Source of the DNA: Kingdonia uniflora
Lineage: Eukaryota; Streptophyta; Magnoliopsida; Ranunculales; Circaeasteraceae
NCBI GenBank assembly: GCA_014058105.1
Contig: JACGCM010000698.1
Location: forward strand, 248,001 to 312,000
Reading direction: 5' to 3'
Length of the DNA stretch: 64,000 nt
The stretch's first letter is position 1, and each line of letters opens with the position of its first letter. The notes beneath the pieces were generated by a model. The model made no database searches. It was not told the DNA's origin and saw only the letters and a program-made list of their open reading frames with translations. Positions 24,940 through 37,307 of this stretch are shown one piece after another. Made by a program: the position numbers and the translations under genes.

Positions 24940-25617
24940 TTTATCTGGCGTATACCGCATTCCAATCTTATGCTTCATCTTCGAACTACATGCAAACTTT
25001 TGATATCACCAATAGAGCACGTGACACAAAAAGATTCAAGATAACAACGTCAAGAAGCAAATACAGCATGAATTTCTCAACTGACACCACTCATCCATGA
25101 GGCTCCTCGTACTATTGGTTGAGAGCCATCTTGTAATACATAATTTCTTATCTCAGACTCAAAGCATCATCCTCAAACTCATCAACATGCAGGAAATACT
25201 ACTAAAGATATATTCAATATTCTATAGTTCGATTAATGCAAGTGTACAGTCATCAATAGAGCCGTTGTACAACAACAAAGGTCAGGATGTTTTATCATCT
25301 GGTCAAAGAATATCTTTCATCTACTTTGTAACGTTCACCATTAAAAATATTAATGGTCATCAAATGGTCATATGATGAGGCCTATAGATAGGACCATAAA
25401 AGTACAGATTAAGGACGGGCAATTCTATATAGAAGGTTCCCTACTCCAAACTCCATAGATTCAGAGTGCTTATTGTAATTGCTAGTATTCTCAATAAGAT
25501 CTCTCTCTTTCTAAATCCTCAAGAGAGGTTATGGTTTATAACCTATTGAAAGGATTTCCATGCTAAAACTTTTGTGTTAGTTATTATTAGAGTTCTGACC
25601 TCATCTGGTGTAAAGGC
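24940..25617 (+). repeat. Element A 3' LTR, main part
   Basis: Matches 1247-1920 of the 5' LTR, ending in CATCTGGTGTAAAGGC. The remaining LTR tail is displaced to 38062-38095 by element C. The two parts add up to about 710 bp, equal to the 5' copy. Confidence 0.9.
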
Positions 25618-26064
25618 CACAGTGTCAAACCAAACAGGACAATGGCTACTGTGTCAGACCCAATAATTTGAGCGTCAGAATCGACTCCGGGTATAAGTCA
25701 GTTGTCCCCAGAGGATACACTTGTTATTTGACCTCCCATGGTGACTCAGCCCTTTCTATGTTCTATAAATAAGAGGAAGGGGGAACTAAAGAAGGTTACA
25801 AAATCTCTCCCTTGATCCCTTGAAGTTTTCCTTCGATCACCCTGTATATTACACTGTACTCAAAACTTCGACTCCTCGACAGTTATATCAAAAATCTTAA
25901 AAATCTTCATATGAGGTCATGGAGTGTAACATTCTTGACCTTCACGCAAGTATACTGTCAGTAGATTACTCGTATTATTGGTTATATGCACGAGTCCTTT
26001 GATAAAGGATAAATTTTGTGGTATAAGAGCCAACTTCTCCCTCTTGCGAAGTTAGGCCCCTACA
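25614..26064 (+). repeat. Element C 5' LTR, 5'-truncated
   Basis: Matches 37605-38061, from GGCCACAGTG to CCCCTACA. The first 300 bp or so of the 3' copy (37308-37604) are missing here. The join to element A's LTR falls on a shared GGC(C). A promoter-like TTCTATAAATAAG lies at 25761-25773 and is kept as TTCTATAAATTGG in the 3' copy. Confidence 0.8.
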
Positions 26065-26085
26065 ATTGGCGTCGTCCGTGCCTTT
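26065..26085 (+). other. Element C primer-binding-site region
   Basis: ATTGGCGTCGTCCGTGCC follows the LTR end directly and is close to the Tat consensus TTGGCGCCGTCTGTGGGAA. Confidence 0.65.
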
Positions 26086-26099
26086 CCACCCTACCAGTC

Positions 26100-27425
26100 T
26101 CCCCCTGCCATGTATTTTCCTTTTTCCAATTTCACCAAACCACTTCCAATGGCCCCCACCCTCTGTTCCCTTTCCACCCACATCGGTAACTCTGCCGATG
26201 GAGTGGGTGCCCAGTTATCCCTTCTTACACAACAATTCGCTCTGGCTGAGGAGCGACCGAGCGCAATTGCGTAAGGAGCACGAAGAACACCGAAAAGATT
26301 TTAAGCTAAATGGAAACGTCTTTTGGATGACGGCGGCAGACAGTGCCGCGCCATCGGCGATCTGTGCAACGCAATTCTTGAGTTGCAATGACTATAGCAT
26401 CTAGACACCTCTTTGTCATCTCGAGCACCTGCCTCGTTGCCCGTGTCTACCCGAGCTCGACTGGGCCACCTACCATATCTGGAAGTAGCCCCGGTCTATC
26501 TTGGTGCCGAGGGTGCCCTCCACTATTCCCCTACTAGCTCTATCTATCTTGGCATCCCCCCTGTGGAGGATTCATCTAATTCCACTCTTCGCTCCAACAG
26601 ACACTCAAAATGTCGCCCTGCTCGAGAACGCCTCAGGGGGCGCAGGGATCGGGTATCATCGATCACCCCCTCATCACCCTTGAAGCCATCGGTCGCCCCC
26701 TCGTCGAGGAACCTCTTGGTCTCGAACACTCGGCCTCATCACCCTTGAAGCCATCGATCACCCCCTCATCCTACCTATTGTGCATAGTAGGACCTCGACT
26801 ACAAAATCTACCCTGCCATCCGCATCAGTGTGAGCTCAACATCAAACTCGTAGAGTCAGTTAAACAACCCCCTCTGCCTTAAACTTCTTACTATCGAGGT
26901 ACCTCCAAATTTTTGTGCCCGCAAAATTAGTAAATATCACAACACCGATCCTCAATCCAACATCCTCGAATTTCAAAATGCTCTAAGCCTTTACTCCACG
27001 GCTGACTACTTGATGTGTCAACTTTTTCCCACTAGCCTCATATATATCTCTCTTCAATGGTATCATAACCATCCCAAAGGCTCAATTCGAAGCTTTGAGA
27101 AATTATCCAGCCTCTTCATCGTCCAATTCACCTTAAATAAGGACCGTGAAGTCTGAGTCGATACCTTCTTCAATTTCAGAAAATCCCCCAGTAAAACCCT
27201 TGAGGCCTTCAGCAAGAGGTTCCTCGACGAGTCGCACAAAGTCAAAAACCTTTATTGCATGAATGTCGTACTCGTGTATTCAAACGCTTTACTAGATAAT
27301 AGCCATGTCAAAGAGTACCCGATCCTCCACGAACTGCGAATCCACGAAGAGATGCTCTCAAAAGTCAATGGGTATATCGCCTTGGGCACCTCCACGAATC
27401 AAATAAACAGGGGCAGCCTTTGACC
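26100..27425 (+). pseudogene. Element C gag, broken
   Basis: The N-terminal part is seen in mixed frames at 26210-26400 (LTQQFALAEERPS, then AIGDLCNAILELQ). The capsid domain is at about 26920-27400: NILEFQNALSLYSTADYLM, CQLFPTSL, SLQWYHNHPKGSIRSFEKLS, LFIVQFTLNKDRE, LEAFSKRFLDE and EEMLSKVNGYIALG. It parallels gag of element A (FQNALGLYSTSN..., EDMIEKVNSYIDLE). Stops and frameshifts occur in every part. A short direct repeat of CCTCATCACCCTTGAAGCC about 66 bp apart (26669 and 26734) lies in the Pro/Ser-rich linker. Confidence 0.75.
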
Positions 27426-27949
27426 ACCAATCTAACTAAACCTCGACAAGGCCTACCCTATACTCCTGCACCCTTGATCGCTCCTGTCTCACAGGAGACT
27501 GTGAGCAGCAAACGTCCCACATTGACAACACAGTCGAAGCTCGCATAAAATTACCAAAACTGGTTCTCCCCAAACTCACTGTCCCTATCAATACCCTTCT
27601 ACCACAGATCCAGGCAGACTCTATATGGTATATCCCTTTCCCCATTGAGATTAAGACAGACAAACCTTATTGTGCAAACTACAAGTGTAACTGCTGCCAC
27701 ACCAATAAATGCTTTGCCCTGTAGCGCACTCTCAAAATAATACTCAAGGCAGGTCGCCTACATTAGTACATTACCGACCTCCCAAGATACCTTGACGGGT
27801 CGTACCCCAAACCTCAACCTGCCCTTGCTGCCGGCCCAGCTGATGTACACATCTTCCAAGTTCATTTTATCGAGGTAAATAATATCGACAGCGGCCGTTC
27901 CAGGAGCAAGCGCAAGCATCTCGAAGAATGCTACCAACTCATTTACATG
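27426..27949 (+). pseudogene. Element C gag C-terminus / linker remnant
   Basis: Short segments resemble the Tat nucleocapsid region, such as YCANYKCNCCHTNKCFAL near 27670-27720. This is the expected C-x3-[HC]-x4-H-x4-C finger site with substitutions. Frames are disrupted. The segment joins gag to protease. Confidence 0.5.
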
Positions 27950-27989
27950 GAAAAGCTACCCGCCCTCCTGCCAGAGTCAAGACAATATC

Positions 27990-28442
27990 CTCGACCTGAG
28001 GGTATCTTATTTATTGACTGCAACACATCATATGTTTGATTTCCCCATTCCGACCCTTTAGACATAATGATTAAGGTCAAATACCTCGCCCTCCACACCA
28101 TGCTTATCGAAGCAGGAAATGCAGCCGATGTACTTTTCATTCAAACTATCCAAGCCATGAACAAAATAGACCTCATCACTACTGCCAATGTCAAACTGAA
28201 AGGTTATAATAGGGCTACCAAAGTTGCCATTGGTCAAATCAGCCTTCCAGTTACTACTGGCTCAGTTACACATTAAATGAGCTTTCTTGTCATCGATAAG
28301 AAATCTGAGTACCTCGGAATCCTTTGGCGCGATTGGCTCCATGCCATGCGCACCATACCTTTGACTTATTATCAGACCCTTCGTTTCAATTCCCTCAGTG
28401 GGACATGGAACTTGAAAGGTTCTAAACGTCTCGTCCATTAAT
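27990..28442 (+). pseudogene. Element C aspartic protease, active site lost
   Basis: The open run at 28067-28276 shows LIEAGNAADVLF where Tat proteases have LVDTGSSADILF. Asp has become Glu and the Thr has become Ala, so catalysis is lost. Around it are SYV.FPHSDPLDIMIKV upstream, ATKVAIGQISLPVTTG, and FLVIDKKSEYLGILWRDWLH, which are the typical flanking motifs. It lies between gag and RT as expected. Confidence 0.8.
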
Positions 28443-28599
28443 GTGAGCATCCGGAGATTGATCAGACTCAGAAACTCACCAAACTAACATTACAATCACT
28501 GTCTTCGTCTATCCCTGCAGCTTCGACGCATGCCTTCTCACCCATTGAATCCACTGTCTATATTGAACTCGACGGCCCTAGTCGAGGTACATTTATTAG

Positions 28600-29520
28600 A
28601 ACATTTCTATGTGAGGCCGAGCGCCTCGAACTTATTGACTTCCTTCGAATAATGAAAGATGTCTTCGCATGGACGTTTCAGGAGATTCCCGGTGTTAACC
28701 CTAGTTTAGCATGCCACCGCCTCGACCACATCCCCAATTTTGTAGCAGTTAAATAAAAGAAGCGTACCTTGGCACTACGACTTTGAGAAGTGGTAATCCT
28801 CGAGGTCGACAAACTCATATCCGTGGGTTTCATCAGAAAAATCAAGTATGGTGATTTGATATCCAATATTGTTGTAATTCGTAAAAAGAATGGCAAGATC
28901 AAAATCTACATCGACTTCACAGACCTCAACAAGCACACACCGAAGGACAGCTTCCCCCTCCAGATTATTTTAGTTCTCCTAGATTCCACTACTGGACATG
29001 AGCGCATATCGATGATGGACGCAGCTTTGGGTTACAATCAGGTACCCCTCCTCCCCGAGGATCAACTTAAAACTTCTTTTATTACTGAACAAGGCCTTTA
29101 CTGTTTTAAGGTTATGCCCTTCGGCCTAAAAAATACGGGTGCCACCTACCAGCGCCTTGTTACATCCATCTTTAAACCCTAGCTGGGCAAGTTGGTCGAA
29201 GTATACATCAACGATATGTTATGGAAGAGCCTCCAAAAATAGACCCAAATCCAAGACCTAACCGTAGTCTTTTTGATTGTTTAAACATATAACAAGAAAC
29301 TTAACCCAGAGAAATACCAGTTTGGTGTTTCAGCAGACGAGGTATCGAGATTAACCCTACTCATATCCGAGTCCTCCTCGATAGGCCTTCCCCCCGAACA
29401 AAAAAAGATGTCCAAAAGGTTGCTGGCAAGAAAGTTGCCCTCAACCGTTTTATTTCAAATCCTCAGACCGCTGTGTTTGGCTCTTTTATCTCTTACGTGA
29501 CCAAGGTATCCACAAGGCTA
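28600..29520 (+). pseudogene. Element C reverse transcriptase, broken
   Basis: Recognisable motifs are FAWTFQEIPGVNPSLACH (28667-28720), VIRKKNGKIKIYIDFTDLNK, HTPKDSFPLQI, MMDAALGYNQVPLL (29013-29054), CFKVMPFGLKNTGATYQRL (29101-29157) and VYINDML at 29201-29220. The YVDD box reads YIND: the first Asp codon is AAC at 29210-29212. A TAG near 29180 stands where Tat RTs usually have Gln (CAG). The thumb region after 29300 is frameshifted and partly deleted. Confidence 0.85.
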
Positions 29521-30060
29521 AAAAGAAAAACAACTCTGAGATCAATTGGATACCCGACTATGAGCAAGCCTTCCTCAAACTTAAATCATACCTTGGATGA
29601 TAACCCATCATCAACACCCCTGTAAAAGGCAAAACATTTTCTTTATACCTCGCGGTCACCGACACTTCTATCAGCTCAGTCCTCATTTGACTCGATTCAA
29701 ACATCGAGAAACCCATATATTTTATCAGCAAAACTCTGATACCTACAAAAACTCGATTAACAAAACTTAAGTGTTTGCTCCTCACCCTCGTCTACAATTC
29801 CCAAAAACTCAAACCATATTTTCAAGCTCACCCTATTCGTGTTATAACAAGTTATCCCCTTCGAGAAGTACTCAACAAGAAAGAAAAATCTAGATGAGTA
29901 TACCAGTGGTTTGTTTATCTTGGGGAACATGATATCACATTTTAGAAACAAGTATCCCAAAAAGGCGAAGTAGTCACCGATTTCCTTACTGACTTCCCGA
30001 TTGAAGATGTCGACTGGGTGGAACATGAAGATGACCTACCAGAAGACCAGCTCGAATCAG
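29521..30060 (+). pseudogene. Element C RNase H, broken
   Basis: The text SEINWIPDYEQAFLKLKSYLG, then FSLYLAVTDTSISSVLI, KPIYFISKTLIPTKT, KCLLLTLVYNSQKLKPYFQA and FVYLGEHDITF corresponds piece by piece to the RNase H of element A (5190-5640). Stops lie near 29600, 29690, 29895 and 29944. The acidic linker EDVDWVEHEDDLPEDQLES leads to the second RNase H. Confidence 0.75.
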
Positions 30061-30490
30061 CAGACCCATGGAACCCTAACACAGGCTGGCGTCTCTTAAC
30101 AGAAATATTCGCTGGACCTAACGGTTAGGGGATCGGTATCGTCTTGGTCACACCCACCAATAATCAAATTGAAAAGGCAGTTAAATTAAACTTTAAATGC
30201 CTAACAATGAGGCTAAGTATGAAGCCTTGTTCTATGGCCTTGACCTTGCACTCGACCTTGGCGTCCCTTAACTTGCAGTTTTCATAGATTCCCAACTAAT
30301 CCAGAGACAATACACTGGTGAAAATCAAGCTAACGGTCACATGGCTGAATATCCTACCCTCGTCCGCCAGCGCATGGACCGTTTCCTTAAAAAAATTCTA
30401 TTACTCACTATCATAGAGGTGAAAATAGACACGTAGATGCCCTTGCCTACATAGCAGCTAGGCTAGGTTAGTTCGAATACCGAATACTTC
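30061..30490 (+). pseudogene. Element C second RNase H, broken
   Basis: It begins PWNPNTGWRLLTEIFAGPNG, where the first catalytic Asp of LTDGSSG has become Glu. It continues GIGIVLVTPTNNQIEKAVKL, then (after a frame change) NNEAKYEALFYGLDLALDLG, and a DSQL..RQYTGE.QANGHMAEY segment near 30290-30350. It is one of the two domains that mark the Tat lineage. It is broken by stops and at least one frameshift near 30200. Confidence 0.7.
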
Positions 30491-30529
30491 ATATCAAAGT
30501 ACTCTAACGCCCAAGTATCGACCAGATGG

Positions 30530-31800
30530 AAGTCAATGCCATCAATACTTGGTACGAGAGTCTCGATCAAGACGACTGGCGAACACCATTCTTCGATTAC
30601 TTCAACAATGCTAAGCTAACCTCCCAGACGATCCCAAAGCTAAACGGCCGTTTATAGAAAACTGTCGCAAATACACCATCCTCAAATGTGAGTTACATCG
30701 TAAATCCCCAAATGGCGTCCTTCTTCGATGCATTTCTCAAAATAAAACCTATTCAATTCTTGCCGAACTCCATGAAGGTACCTGCGGTGCTCATACCACT
30801 AGTCGATCTATGGCCCTCTGAACTGACTTCCATGGTTTATTCTGGCTCAATATGAAGAAGCAAGCTGAAGAGTATGCCAAACATTATTAAAAATGCCAGT
30901 GCCATGCTCATGACATCCATAGCCCCTCACAAGACCTTTACTTTAGCCAAGTCTCTCGGCCATTTAAATAATGGGCCATCGATCTTGTGGGTCCTTTTCC
31001 CAAAACTTCGGGTAGCCGAGAGAACATCCTTATTGCAACAAATTATTTTACCAAATGGTTCGAAGCCGTACCTTTGTGTCAAACCAGAGAAGAAGATGTC
31101 ATCAAATTTCCATGGGAGAACTTTATTACATGTTTCGGCTGCCCTCATATGATTCGATGTGACAATGGTCCCTAATTTGTAGGGAACAAAGTCAAAAATT
31201 TCCTCAAGAAGTACGACATTATCCTCTCCCCCTCAGTACCTTACTACCTACCCCTAAGGGAATGGTCAGGTCAAAGCAATCAATAAAACCATTGTCGATG
31301 GTCTAATGAAACGTGTTGATGCAAAGAAAGGACGATGGGCTCAGAAATTACAGTACGTCCTCTGGGCCTATTAAACAACACCAAGGAAAGAAACAGGATG
31401 TGCCCCTTTTCTTCTAGCCTATGGTACTAAAGCAGTACTGCCTATCCAATTTGAAGTACCAACACGCGACCCCTGTATTCCTGATGAAGATAATGAGTTC
31501 GAACCTGGGTACAATATGTTCTGGATCGACGAAAAAAGGGACCGAGCCATCACCAACTTGGCCGTTACCATCTATCACTCTTGAAATCATATAACAAGAG
31601 AGTTCGACCACGAAGTTTCAATATTGGAGATCTTGTACTTCGACGTGTCACATAGTCTTTGAAACATTGGAACGCTTGCAAGCTAGTCAAATCCTGGGAA
31701 GGAATTTATGTTGTGTACGATAAAACTGACAAGGGTTCATATTACCTGATGACAGAAGATGAAGAGACTCTACCACATCTATGAAATACAATGCAGTTAG
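30530..31800 (+). pseudogene. Element C integrase, broken
   Basis: Motifs run from the linker (DDWRTPFFDYFNNAKL) through LHEGTCGAHTTSRSM (zinc-binding His residues), KQAEEYAKHY.KCQCHAHD, WAIDLVGPFPKTSGS (first catalytic Asp present), NILIATNYFTKWFEAVPLC, CPHMIRCDNGP (second Asp present) and GQVKAINKTIVDGLMK, where the catalytic Glu of QAEITN has become Lys (AAA). The C-terminal region has FLLAYGTKAVLP and FWIDEKRDRAITNLA. Several frameshifts and stops break it. The end lies near 31800, after PHLWNTMQL. Confidence 0.8.
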
Positions 31801-32459
31801 TATCAAACAGCAGGCCACAACCTTTACCTTGTTCTGTTGATGTAAATACAGTATATAAACAATAAACAATTTTTTTCTTTTAATTTCGCTCTCAGTTTCC
31901 TATGAATTTCTTTATTTTACCAAAGTATCATGTCAATCCTTCGACCCGACTGATACTTGGGGGCGACCTTTAAATTTTTCAAGTCTCCAAATTTTGAGCA
32001 AACTCGAGGGGCATGAATGGTTGAGAGACCGGACCTTCGAGAATGCAGTGGGGGCAACCACGTTCTACTTCGATCAGGGCCAGGACTTCAAAGTCTAGTA
32101 ATTTTCTTGGTCTCATCTAAGTGTCACGACCATCTTACGACTGATACTTGGGGAACCATATCAAAGCTCTTCAAGGTTCGATAAATCTACAAGGATTTTA
32201 CACTTACAACAGATACAAATACTGGTATACCAGAATATCTACAATACTACTATAACTGTGAAGTTCAGTACAACATATATCAGAGAATCAAGTTCAGCAC
32301 AACTCAAATCAAGTTCAGCATGCATTAGCAAATCCAATCAATCACAAGTTCACAACTCAAGTGCAAAGCAAGTTCAACATTGTGCAAATATTATAACACA
32401 ACAGAAAGATCAGAAAAAATAGTTCGGCACGCCCAACACAATACTTCATATATGTGTGG
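31801..32459 (+). other. Element C spacer between pol and antisense gene
   Basis: Non-coding. The phrase ACTGATACTTGGGG occurs twice (near 31948 and 32140). Between 32262 and 32385 the word AAGTTCAGCA / CAAGTTCA recurs at least five times at irregular spacing. There is no regular minisatellite of the kind seen at this place in A, D and E. Confidence 0.5.
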
Positions 32460-35400
32460 CCATATATTTTCCCATGTCCTGTACTTCAGTACCAACACTT
32501 CCTGTACCCTTAGCAGAAGGGTTCGACCCAGCAGTCATAGCCCCAGCAGTAGGCCCCTTCGACTGCAAGAGCATCTATGCCACCTCCCACACCCATACCA
32601 GCAACATCTACTTCTATCCCCTTCGTCCGAACAACATCTTCAACAGCAGGATCATTGGCTGTGGGAAAGCATCACAAAGTTTCAGGATCGTACCCCAAAT
32701 CTTCTATGAACGTCTTTACCCTGACAGTAACTTTACAATCATCATCGAACTACCCTTGGAATGTCTTCCTCTGTTTTGCAATAACCCTATCCTTCTTAGC
32801 TAGCTTCGACTCCAGTACTTGCGTATGGTAGTACCGTTAAGCTTTGAGCCTCCTCTCGCATTCAGCTCTGATAGTCCCCTGATCTCACTTTTAAACTTTA
32901 ATTTCAGAAACCAGTGATGCTTCGGTCACTCGAGCACGCTCCAGATTGTCAACCGCCTGCTTAAACTGCCTTGTGGTTACCTTTTGTGCCTTGATGAAAG
33001 CCTGCAACCAAGCATCTATCTGCTAAAATATTTGAGCCATCAATATCTTTCGAAGCACGGTGCGCTTAAGAAAAATTTTAGAATTTCAAAAAACAGTTAC
33101 CTAATGCATAGTCTTATTCATCCGCCTCCCAGCTTCGTCTGGGTTTGTGCCGCAGATTGTCGCTATCGAAGCAGCCGTAGCTTGAACATGCTTATCTAGT
33201 TTGGATGTTGTAAGTTCTTCATCCACATCCTCTGCATCATCCTCCCCCAGTACCCTACGCCTCTTATGCTGAGTTCCCTTTGGTTGTTGTACCCTCGGAG
33301 ATTCGGGAACGACCATTCCCTTCCCTTTGTCAACCTGAGTTGATGTCTACTTCGACGAGTCTCGAACATTTTCGGCCTCTGGCGCTGCCTGCTTCAGTAC
33401 CTGCTGCCCCTTTAGAACATAATTTACTTTCCTCGCAAACTTCACCTTCTCAATTCCTTTGACCCCACTCGATGAACCTTCCCACCCCTTCTTTTTTGAT
33501 GGCTTCGGCGTAACGGGTATGTTTCGAAGAAGGGAATCCTTCTTCTTCTGCCTCATCCTCTTGATACCTAGTTTCCTGAAAACATAATTTACCCACTCCT
33601 CGTCCGCGTTAATCAGCTCGTCAATATAATTCCTCGGATTTGTCAGAGCATGATTACTTGGTGCCGCAGAACAAACAAAACACGGTTATCAATCTATTCG
33701 ATCAATATGTCAAAAATTCTTCGACCATCAACTTACCTGGATTATAAAGCCTATCTTGTATCTGATAAGGGTCATCCCCTTAGACATTCTCATAATTACC
33801 CCACACAACTTCCAGGTCCTTGCCTCACTCTCGACCTATCGAGCATAAGTCATACAACCAGGGATTATCTGTATGACATTGGATATGGTACGTGCCCACC
33901 TTTTGGTTTGCTTTTCTTGAATAGAATGATACAATATCGTACCACTCTATCAAGCCAATCCCTTTACTTCTTAGCACTATATTCATACCCTCGACCACCC
34001 TCATCATTTCATAATAATTCCCATTCATCTGGCATGGGAAAACCTCCTTGAAGTTTAACACCTCCTTCACTAGTCTTTGAAGGGGTAATTGTATCCCTAG
34101 CAAAATCTAGCCCCTAAATACCATGAAACCCTCTCGAGGTCAAGACTTGAAAGTATATCTAGATCCCAATGCATACAATACCACCCTTACCTTTGACAAC
34201 CCCAGCTTAGCCTTAAATCGATCTAATCTCAGCTTCTCTTTAGCTAAGACCAGCCCCGTAGCCTCCCCCGAATCAGTCAAACTCTTACTATCACCACTTT
34301 TCTCCCCCTCTTCCCTTTCATCCCCTGAAGGCTCGACCCTACCTTCGTGTCCTCTTTTATCTCCTCTCTCCATCTCTCTATGCCCTACGGTTACACGAGC
34401 CTTTCTACGGCTCTAACTCAAAGCTGCCATTTCATGTACCACCATGGTTAATGGGGCCTTTGCTACTATTTATAACTCCTCCATGTCACTGCTCTCATCC
34501 ACTGGAGCTTGACCAGACATACTTGGTTCATTTTCTTTGATCTCCACGTCTATTAGCCTCAGCCTCGAAGATCGACGGGTATGCATCTTTCCTTACAGAA
34601 GAAGATGCATGCAATCAGATCGATATATTCAACTATTACGTGTTAATAACTTATTTTTGCCTACCTTCTCTAACTAATACTATCATAGTTGAATGATCAA
34701 CTCCAATCCCTATCACACCGTTAATACACTCAGAACCCCAAAAGGCTAGACCCACAGATACATGGTTTCCCCCCCGTCCTCGGTCATATTATCACAACTA
34801 TAAACCTTAGCAGCATCTATCCTAATATGTACTCCACATACTGAAATAGAAGTCGAAGCAGCAAGGCAAAAATAATTCGACATACCTGTTTGAGTAGAGT
34901 ATCCTTCTTTCCTCTCAAAAAATCAGATGATCCCATAACAGCGACCAAGCTCTATGGAATAATGGCGTATGTTCTCCTCCTCTAACTCTCTGGTTTTTTC
35001 TATAAATGGGTAATCGGGAATAGTAACATTGCTCTTACCACTATATAAATCTTCTCAAAATAACATAAAACTGTCTTGATTTACATAACCGCTATCATTA
35101 CCACTACCCCACTACCCCTGCTTTTCGGCTGAGATGTGTTTGACGACTATACCCTCTATTACCCACACGTGTGCGTCCTACTCTCATATTTACACAATTT
35201 TACACATAAACCAAGTCGAACCTTCTGATCCCTGCCCGAAGTTGTCAAATCAAATTGTTATATCAAATCAACCTTTTTCTGTAATCCAAGGAAACATCAT
35301 GATGCCTGCAGGGTACTCTTCCCTAGGCTCAGTATAGTTTCTGACATGCCAGCTATTTGGCCTGCCAGTTCTGACAGTTACAGCCCACCTACCTTTGAAG

Positions 35401-37043
35401 ACTCTACTTCTCGTATGCGAATAATCGTCTACATCATGTCTTAAACATTCGTCTACTGATAAACTAATATTTAAATTCAAAATGTGCCAGTCATTCGATT
35501 TCTTTCATGTTTAACATTTAACAAGCTGCTTTCGCGCCTAAATTTCCATCGAGTATTATGTTTGTTCTTCTTACACACAAACAATTTAGTATCTCACTTC
35601 GACAGTTACCTTATAGATTTTTAATTTCTTTCGGGCATGCGCCCTTACACTGAAACACAAAAGAAAATAATCGGCATCGACAAAAAAAACTTCAAACATT
35701 ACTATATTCCATCCTATACCAGTACTTCTACCACATTGAAGAAGCCCCTATTTATAGACGGGATACTTCTTCTAGAATTGAACCTCAGCATCTTCCTTTT
35801 CCAACACCTCCTCGGCTATGGATTCTTGGAAGGTGAACCGATTACTGGGGAGTGGTCACATCCATTGTAACACCCTCTACCAGTGCGCATAGGGCATTCC
35901 ACTGATGGGTTCCTCTGGCTCCAGTTCAACCAAGTCTGGCATAACCCAATCCAGGCCTCAATTATCAAAAAGCCTCTGCATCAACTCGAGGTTCTTCTCC
36001 TATATGCGATGGTCTCTTACTGCCACTCATTTATAGTACCTGGTGTTAGGAGTGTTTTCGCTGCTTCAGTTTGAAGATGCAGACATGTTTGCTCAGAGAA
36101 GATGCATGTGTCTGGAGTTCTCTCAAAATACCCTACTTATACCTGAAGACACAAAAATTTAAACCCTCCTTAATCAGACCCTGCATTTATCACAGTCTTC
36201 AATAGTTTCCCTCAGAATCTTAACAGTCAAACCTTTTCAACTTCCCAGACTTAACTATTTTATCAACATGCGTACTCAACACCAATTTTCAAAGTTTTCC
36301 AGTCGACACATCCCTAGTCTCGAACCCTCGACCCCTATATGCTTTTTCCCACAACTCTTTCGATATATATATCGAGCTTTGAGAATTTAGAGTCAATTAT
36401 TCATTCCAGGTTGAATATTATCCAATGTCTTTGATAACTATGACAATTCAAAGTACTTTTCCCCTCGTAGATTACTATTTCTACCATTTACCCTTTATTC
36501 GAAAATCTAACAGTCTATTCGCCTACTATATTTATTAGATGCATAATATATTATTCCATTAAATGGGCTTTTCATTTCATTACCTTGATCATACAAAAGA
36601 AGAGAGAAGGGCATAAGAGAAAAATGCACAGATTTCAACAAAAAAAAGTATAGAAACTTTGAATACAGTCATTCAAAACAAAACCCATCACCACCTTACG
36701 AAAAACTTGCCATATTGTTAGACAGACCAGTTCATCCCGCCGAGCACTTCTCATCTTCCAATAGCTGATCCTCTTCCTGTACAATACGCTCAGCCAAACC
36801 CGACAGGAAGAGGTAACGTTCTTCGGCAACTATTAACCTCTACTGTATCATCCCCCACTAGTATGCATAGGAGTGCCTGTTGATCGGCTCCCCAGGTTTT
36901 ACCTCTACCAGGTCTGGCATGTCCCAGTCGAGCTCTTTGTCGCCAAAAAACTTTAACTTTAGTTTAGCCATTTTCTCTCCTATTCGAGGGTCACTGGAAA
37001 ATCCCATCCTTCTCTGATAACGGGTGTTGGGAGTGGTATCCAA
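32460..37043 (-). pseudogene. Element C antisense gene, broken
   Basis: Minus-strand pieces in order are an N-terminus at 37043-36858 (MDTTPNTRYQRRMGFSSDPR, then IGEKMAKLKLKFFGDKELDW), a downstream part with VAEERYLFLSGLAERIVQEE near 36830-36740, and a piece near 35480-35268. A domain at 34103-33790 (LPLQRLVKEVLNFKEVF, then MNGNYYEMMRVVEGMN, then YDIVSFYSRKANQKVG) matches the corresponding part of A, D and E. Lys-rich segments are at 33556-33347 (KPSKKKGWEGSS) and 33316-33101 (KRRRVLGEDDAED). A coiled-coil-like segment (RQFKQAVDNLERARVTEA) is near 32970-32880. The gene converges on pol. It has many stops and frameshifts, and its product function is unknown. Confidence 0.65.
35880..36090 (-). 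pseudogene. Duplicate of element C antisense N-terminal exon
   Basis: On the minus strand this repeats the N-terminal exon at 36850-37060, about 970 bp away. It reads TPGTINEW, then (frameshifted) LDWVMPDLVELEPEEPISG, against LDWDMPDLVEVKPGEPINR in the other copy. It contains stops. It indicates a local tandem duplication inside the antisense gene. Confidence 0.7.
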
Positions 37044-37290
37044 GTTGTTCTCACGTAATGCTGTAATACAGAGAAAGAAAGTGAAGATGAAGAATATACA
37101 GTGTTACCCCCTCATAAGCCATATTTATACCTTCATTAACATCATTTATTACTCTGTAATCGCCATAACTTCTTAATTACCCTCCTTTATAACCTTCCTC
37201 GGAAATCCAATATGCAACAGTCAACCGTTCAACTTCTAACAACTAACATTTTTTCTCAGCAAATGCCTTTACACCAATTCACGAGACCCT

Positions 37291-37307
37291 TATAGAGAGG
37301 GGAAGAA
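37291..37307 (+). other. Element C polypurine tract
   Basis: GAGAGGGGAAGAA directly precedes a TGTAGTAGCTTAC start, which I take as the true 5' edge of the 3' LTR. Confidence 0.6.

Noticed and set aside
32380..32831. Three overlapping plus-strand frames of 84-115 codons
   Set aside because: They are opposite to the C-terminal part of element C's antisense gene and show no motif.
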